Source: Ehretia macrophylla (Eukaryota > Streptophyta > Magnoliopsida > Boraginales > Ehretiaceae). From it: 64,000 nucleotides of DNA. Under the pieces are notes generated by a model. It worked only from the letters and a program-made list of their open reading frames with translations, did not search any database and was not told the origin of the DNA. The position numbers were made by a program, and so were the translations under genes. Below, piece after piece: positions 61,656-64,000 of this stretch; position 1 is the stretch's first letter; each line of letters opens with the position of its first letter. The stretch is from assembly GCA_037974665.1 (NCBI GenBank), contig CM075777.1:11617001-11681000 (forward strand), in the 5' to 3' direction.

Positions 61656-64000
61656 GTAACGCCCCGATCCCTCACGAGGCAGGAGACTCTAATAACCATG
61701 CTATTCTCAACCCAATACCAAACCCGGTCACAAAATTTAGGAAAAACGGACAGAGTCTCCCCTGTACCGTGGACATTCCGAAAACTTGTAACCACTCAAT
61801 AAAGCCACAACATAACAAGACATTCATTTATAACTAAATATCTTAGTTTTAAGGCCATCCGAGCCTTAAGACATACAAACAGTTTAGATCACAAGCATGC
61901 ATTCATAACTTAACTTCTTTACAAAACCGCTTATCATGCCACTCCATGATAGCATTGAACATTCTTAGAAATTAAAGCCAACCATACACCCGTTCATTCA
62001 CACCCAAGCATGCAACGTAGCTAGAAGCAGAAGCAAAAGTTATTACATGCCACAATTCCATAACACTCACTACTTCCACTTGGCTTTTAAACTTGCAACT
62101 ACTCAAATATATATACATAAGCCCTTAGGCCCCAAAATAGAATAGAAGGTAGAACAAGTAAGGTCTTCCACAGTTTAGTAGGCAATCACTCAAATCTCAA
62201 GTAATAGCACACAGCAATCAGGTCAACTCCTCCAACTGCACCACCTGAAACATGTTTAGCGAGGTATGAACAATCACAATTGCCCAGTGAGGGATAAGGT
62301 CTACCGAGGACGTGCAACGCAGCAGTTAGTACAAATAAAGTATTTTACAAACAAAGAACAATTGAAACAACAACAACAAGTTACCACACATTAAAAAGGA
62401 TACGATTCACTTGTTCTTCAATCACAAACCACGAGCCACGAATTGAAATCCCGATGTAATAATGACACTGTTATCGATAAGCCGACAACCCCTTATAACT
62501 CCAAAATGGGTGTACTCCGGATGTACCCCGAAATCCTACGACCCAACTCTCCCTGGGCGGCATCCCAAGTGAGAGAGGGACTAGGTAACCATGGTAGCCG
62601 AGGTATACCGGCAAGCCTGATGCCGCCGGGTTTCCACGACACTACCATGCCCAAATGGTTACGCAACCACGATGTAATGCACTCAAAATGATAACAATAG
62701 AATATATCAATAAACACATGATTGAGGGATAACAAAGTAGGTTGCTCTCACACACAATATATAGACAATAAGTGCACATAATCTAAGTATAAGTAAATAA
62801 ACTATTATGCACATAAAAATGAAGTATCCCTCACCTCTATCAAGCTCCACAATGTAAGATTGGCTTCAAATCACTCTCAATCACCTTGAACATAAAGTTA
62901 AACATTGTTTCAATTACTCTTTAACTACAACATTCATTAATTATCCAACTAGGTTAGCTAACTCATAGTTTACTTAATTAACATACAACCAAGTAATCAT
63001 TCAAGTAATCTAATATACAAATATTATAACTAACAACAATAAAATCGTGATATAAGCATGTTCTACAATCATTTTAAAGAGCATTTTAAGCATAGCTAAC
63101 CATATTTAATTCCATAATAGTACTATCAATTTATAAAGCCATTAATCCATACTTATTCTCTTTACAATTAACTCATTATAAAACTCAAGAAAAACACTTA
63201 GAACTATGGCAATACAATTACTATAAACAAGAATTCACTTAGAATCTTCAATTCAAGAAAAACAATTATGCAATTTAGTTCATGAAACATTCTCTGGATA
63301 ACGCCATATCTTAGATAATCACCCATAACCACCTAACCCATCAAGTCCAATCAAAACTTAGCAAATAACCCAACTTTATTCCGAAAGCCCCTTTCATAAA
63401 CCCAACTAAAAATCTATCTTCTAAGCAACAGGAGGACACTACGAGCATTCCAAGCATTCAACGGTCACTAACCAACCACAAGGAAGTTCTACAAACACCT
63501 AAAACACTAGAACAAACCAATTGCCCTAAATGTCCCTCTTTATGTTCTAGTCATTCTAACCAACTTCTAGCCATCTTTTAATGGGTTTAAGCAAACATTT
63601 AAGCCATCTAGCATTAATGGCACCTAATAGAAACACTAAAACCATCAATTGAGCAAAAGTCACAAAAACTCGATAGAATACTATTCTTTTCTCTAACTTT
63701 CTCAAGCTATCACATCCCAAGGAGCTATGATAATAGAAATCCGTTTTCACCACGCAAACCTATCCATATTATGATCCATTTAAATGCAAAGAAAACTCGT
63801 TTAAACTATAACAATCACAAAACTTCATTCGTCCCCTTAGTTGATTTATACTACAACTAAGTTAACCAATCACCCAACTAATGCCATAACCATACCAAAA
63901 GTGCTTTCATGACCTCCCAAGACAATGCCAACACTCAAACCGAGCAAATTCCACACTTGGTCAAAACATCCCCTTTGCAATTCAAGGCTAATTTGCTTCC
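61656..64000 (-). mobile_element. LTR G, chromovirus-like, running off the window
   Basis: It starts TGTAACGCCCCGATCCC, the reverse of a GGGGCGTTACA terminus like those of A and D. It shares blocks with the LTR of element A (acagagtctcc then tgtaccg; gtgtactccggatgtacccc; ggttacgcaaccacgat; aacaaagtaggttg) but is too diverged to be the same copy or close family. It contains a full shared stem-loop at 62,590-62,649. By analogy the sense strand is minus. Whether it is solo or part of a complete element cannot be seen. Confidence 0.7.
62590..62649 (-). other. Shared LTR stem-loop, copy in G
   Basis: 60 bp bounded by CATGGTAG and CTACCATG, with a perfect inner stem CGGCA / TGCCG at 62,609-62,625 around 7 bases. 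It lies about 0.95 kb before the LTR 3' end. Confidence 0.6.

Overview
This window looks like nuclear DNA of a flowering plant, most likely a eudicot. It is AT-rich, holds intron-split genes of the plant-specific cytochrome P450 family CYP79, and is mostly nested plant LTR retrotransposons (Tekay/Del-like chromovirus, Athila, Copia-like). Primer-binding sites match plant tRNA-iMet and tRNA-Asp. The species cannot be named from the sequence alone.

Left part, 1-12,100: a tandem CYP79 locus on the + strand. Two near-identical blocks (1-2945 and 6381-9332, offset about 6.4 kb) each carry an upstream region and a first exon. Only the right copy has a recognisable second exon (11,183-11,827). Its joined product is 540 residues, normal for the family. 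CYP79 enzymes turn an amino acid into its aldoxime, the first step toward cyanogenic glucosides, glucosinolates or volatile nitriles. The left copy has no second exon of its own in this window. It is either a truncated pseudogene or an alternative first exon for the shared second exon. Small DNA transposons sit in the locus: a CACTA-like element at 4047-4771, a CACTA remnant at 9496-9580, and a 980-bp long-TIR element with an 8-bp target duplication inside the intron of the right copy.

Right part, about 12,100 to the end: one retrotransposon nest, resolved here by matching target-site duplications. A probable Copia-like LTR (H) contains solo LTR E1 (TSD agttt) and Athila element C (48,689-60,012). 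E1 contains Copia-like solo LTR F (TSD acaac) and a second solo LTR of its own family, E2, in inverted orientation (TSD gattt). E2 contains a chromovirus, A (TSD ggtcg). The 5' LTR of A was hit twice: by Athila element B (26,000-36,701) and by D (37,114-45,838), a non-coding large retrotransposon derivative with 2.9 and 3.3 kb LTRs. A further LTR, G, starts at 61,656 and runs off the window. The coding parts of A, B and C are all on the - strand and broken. D has no coding capacity.

The observations I consider least explained are: a stem-loop shared by LTRs of four otherwise different families (A, D, E, G) at a similar distance from the LTR 3' end; the E1/E2 fold-back structure; the expanding hairpin minisatellite in the LTRs of D; the duplicated polypurine-tract block in both Athila elements; and the possible two-promoter, one-shared-exon arrangement at CYP79. 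I found no rRNA, no tRNA gene and no CRISPR array.
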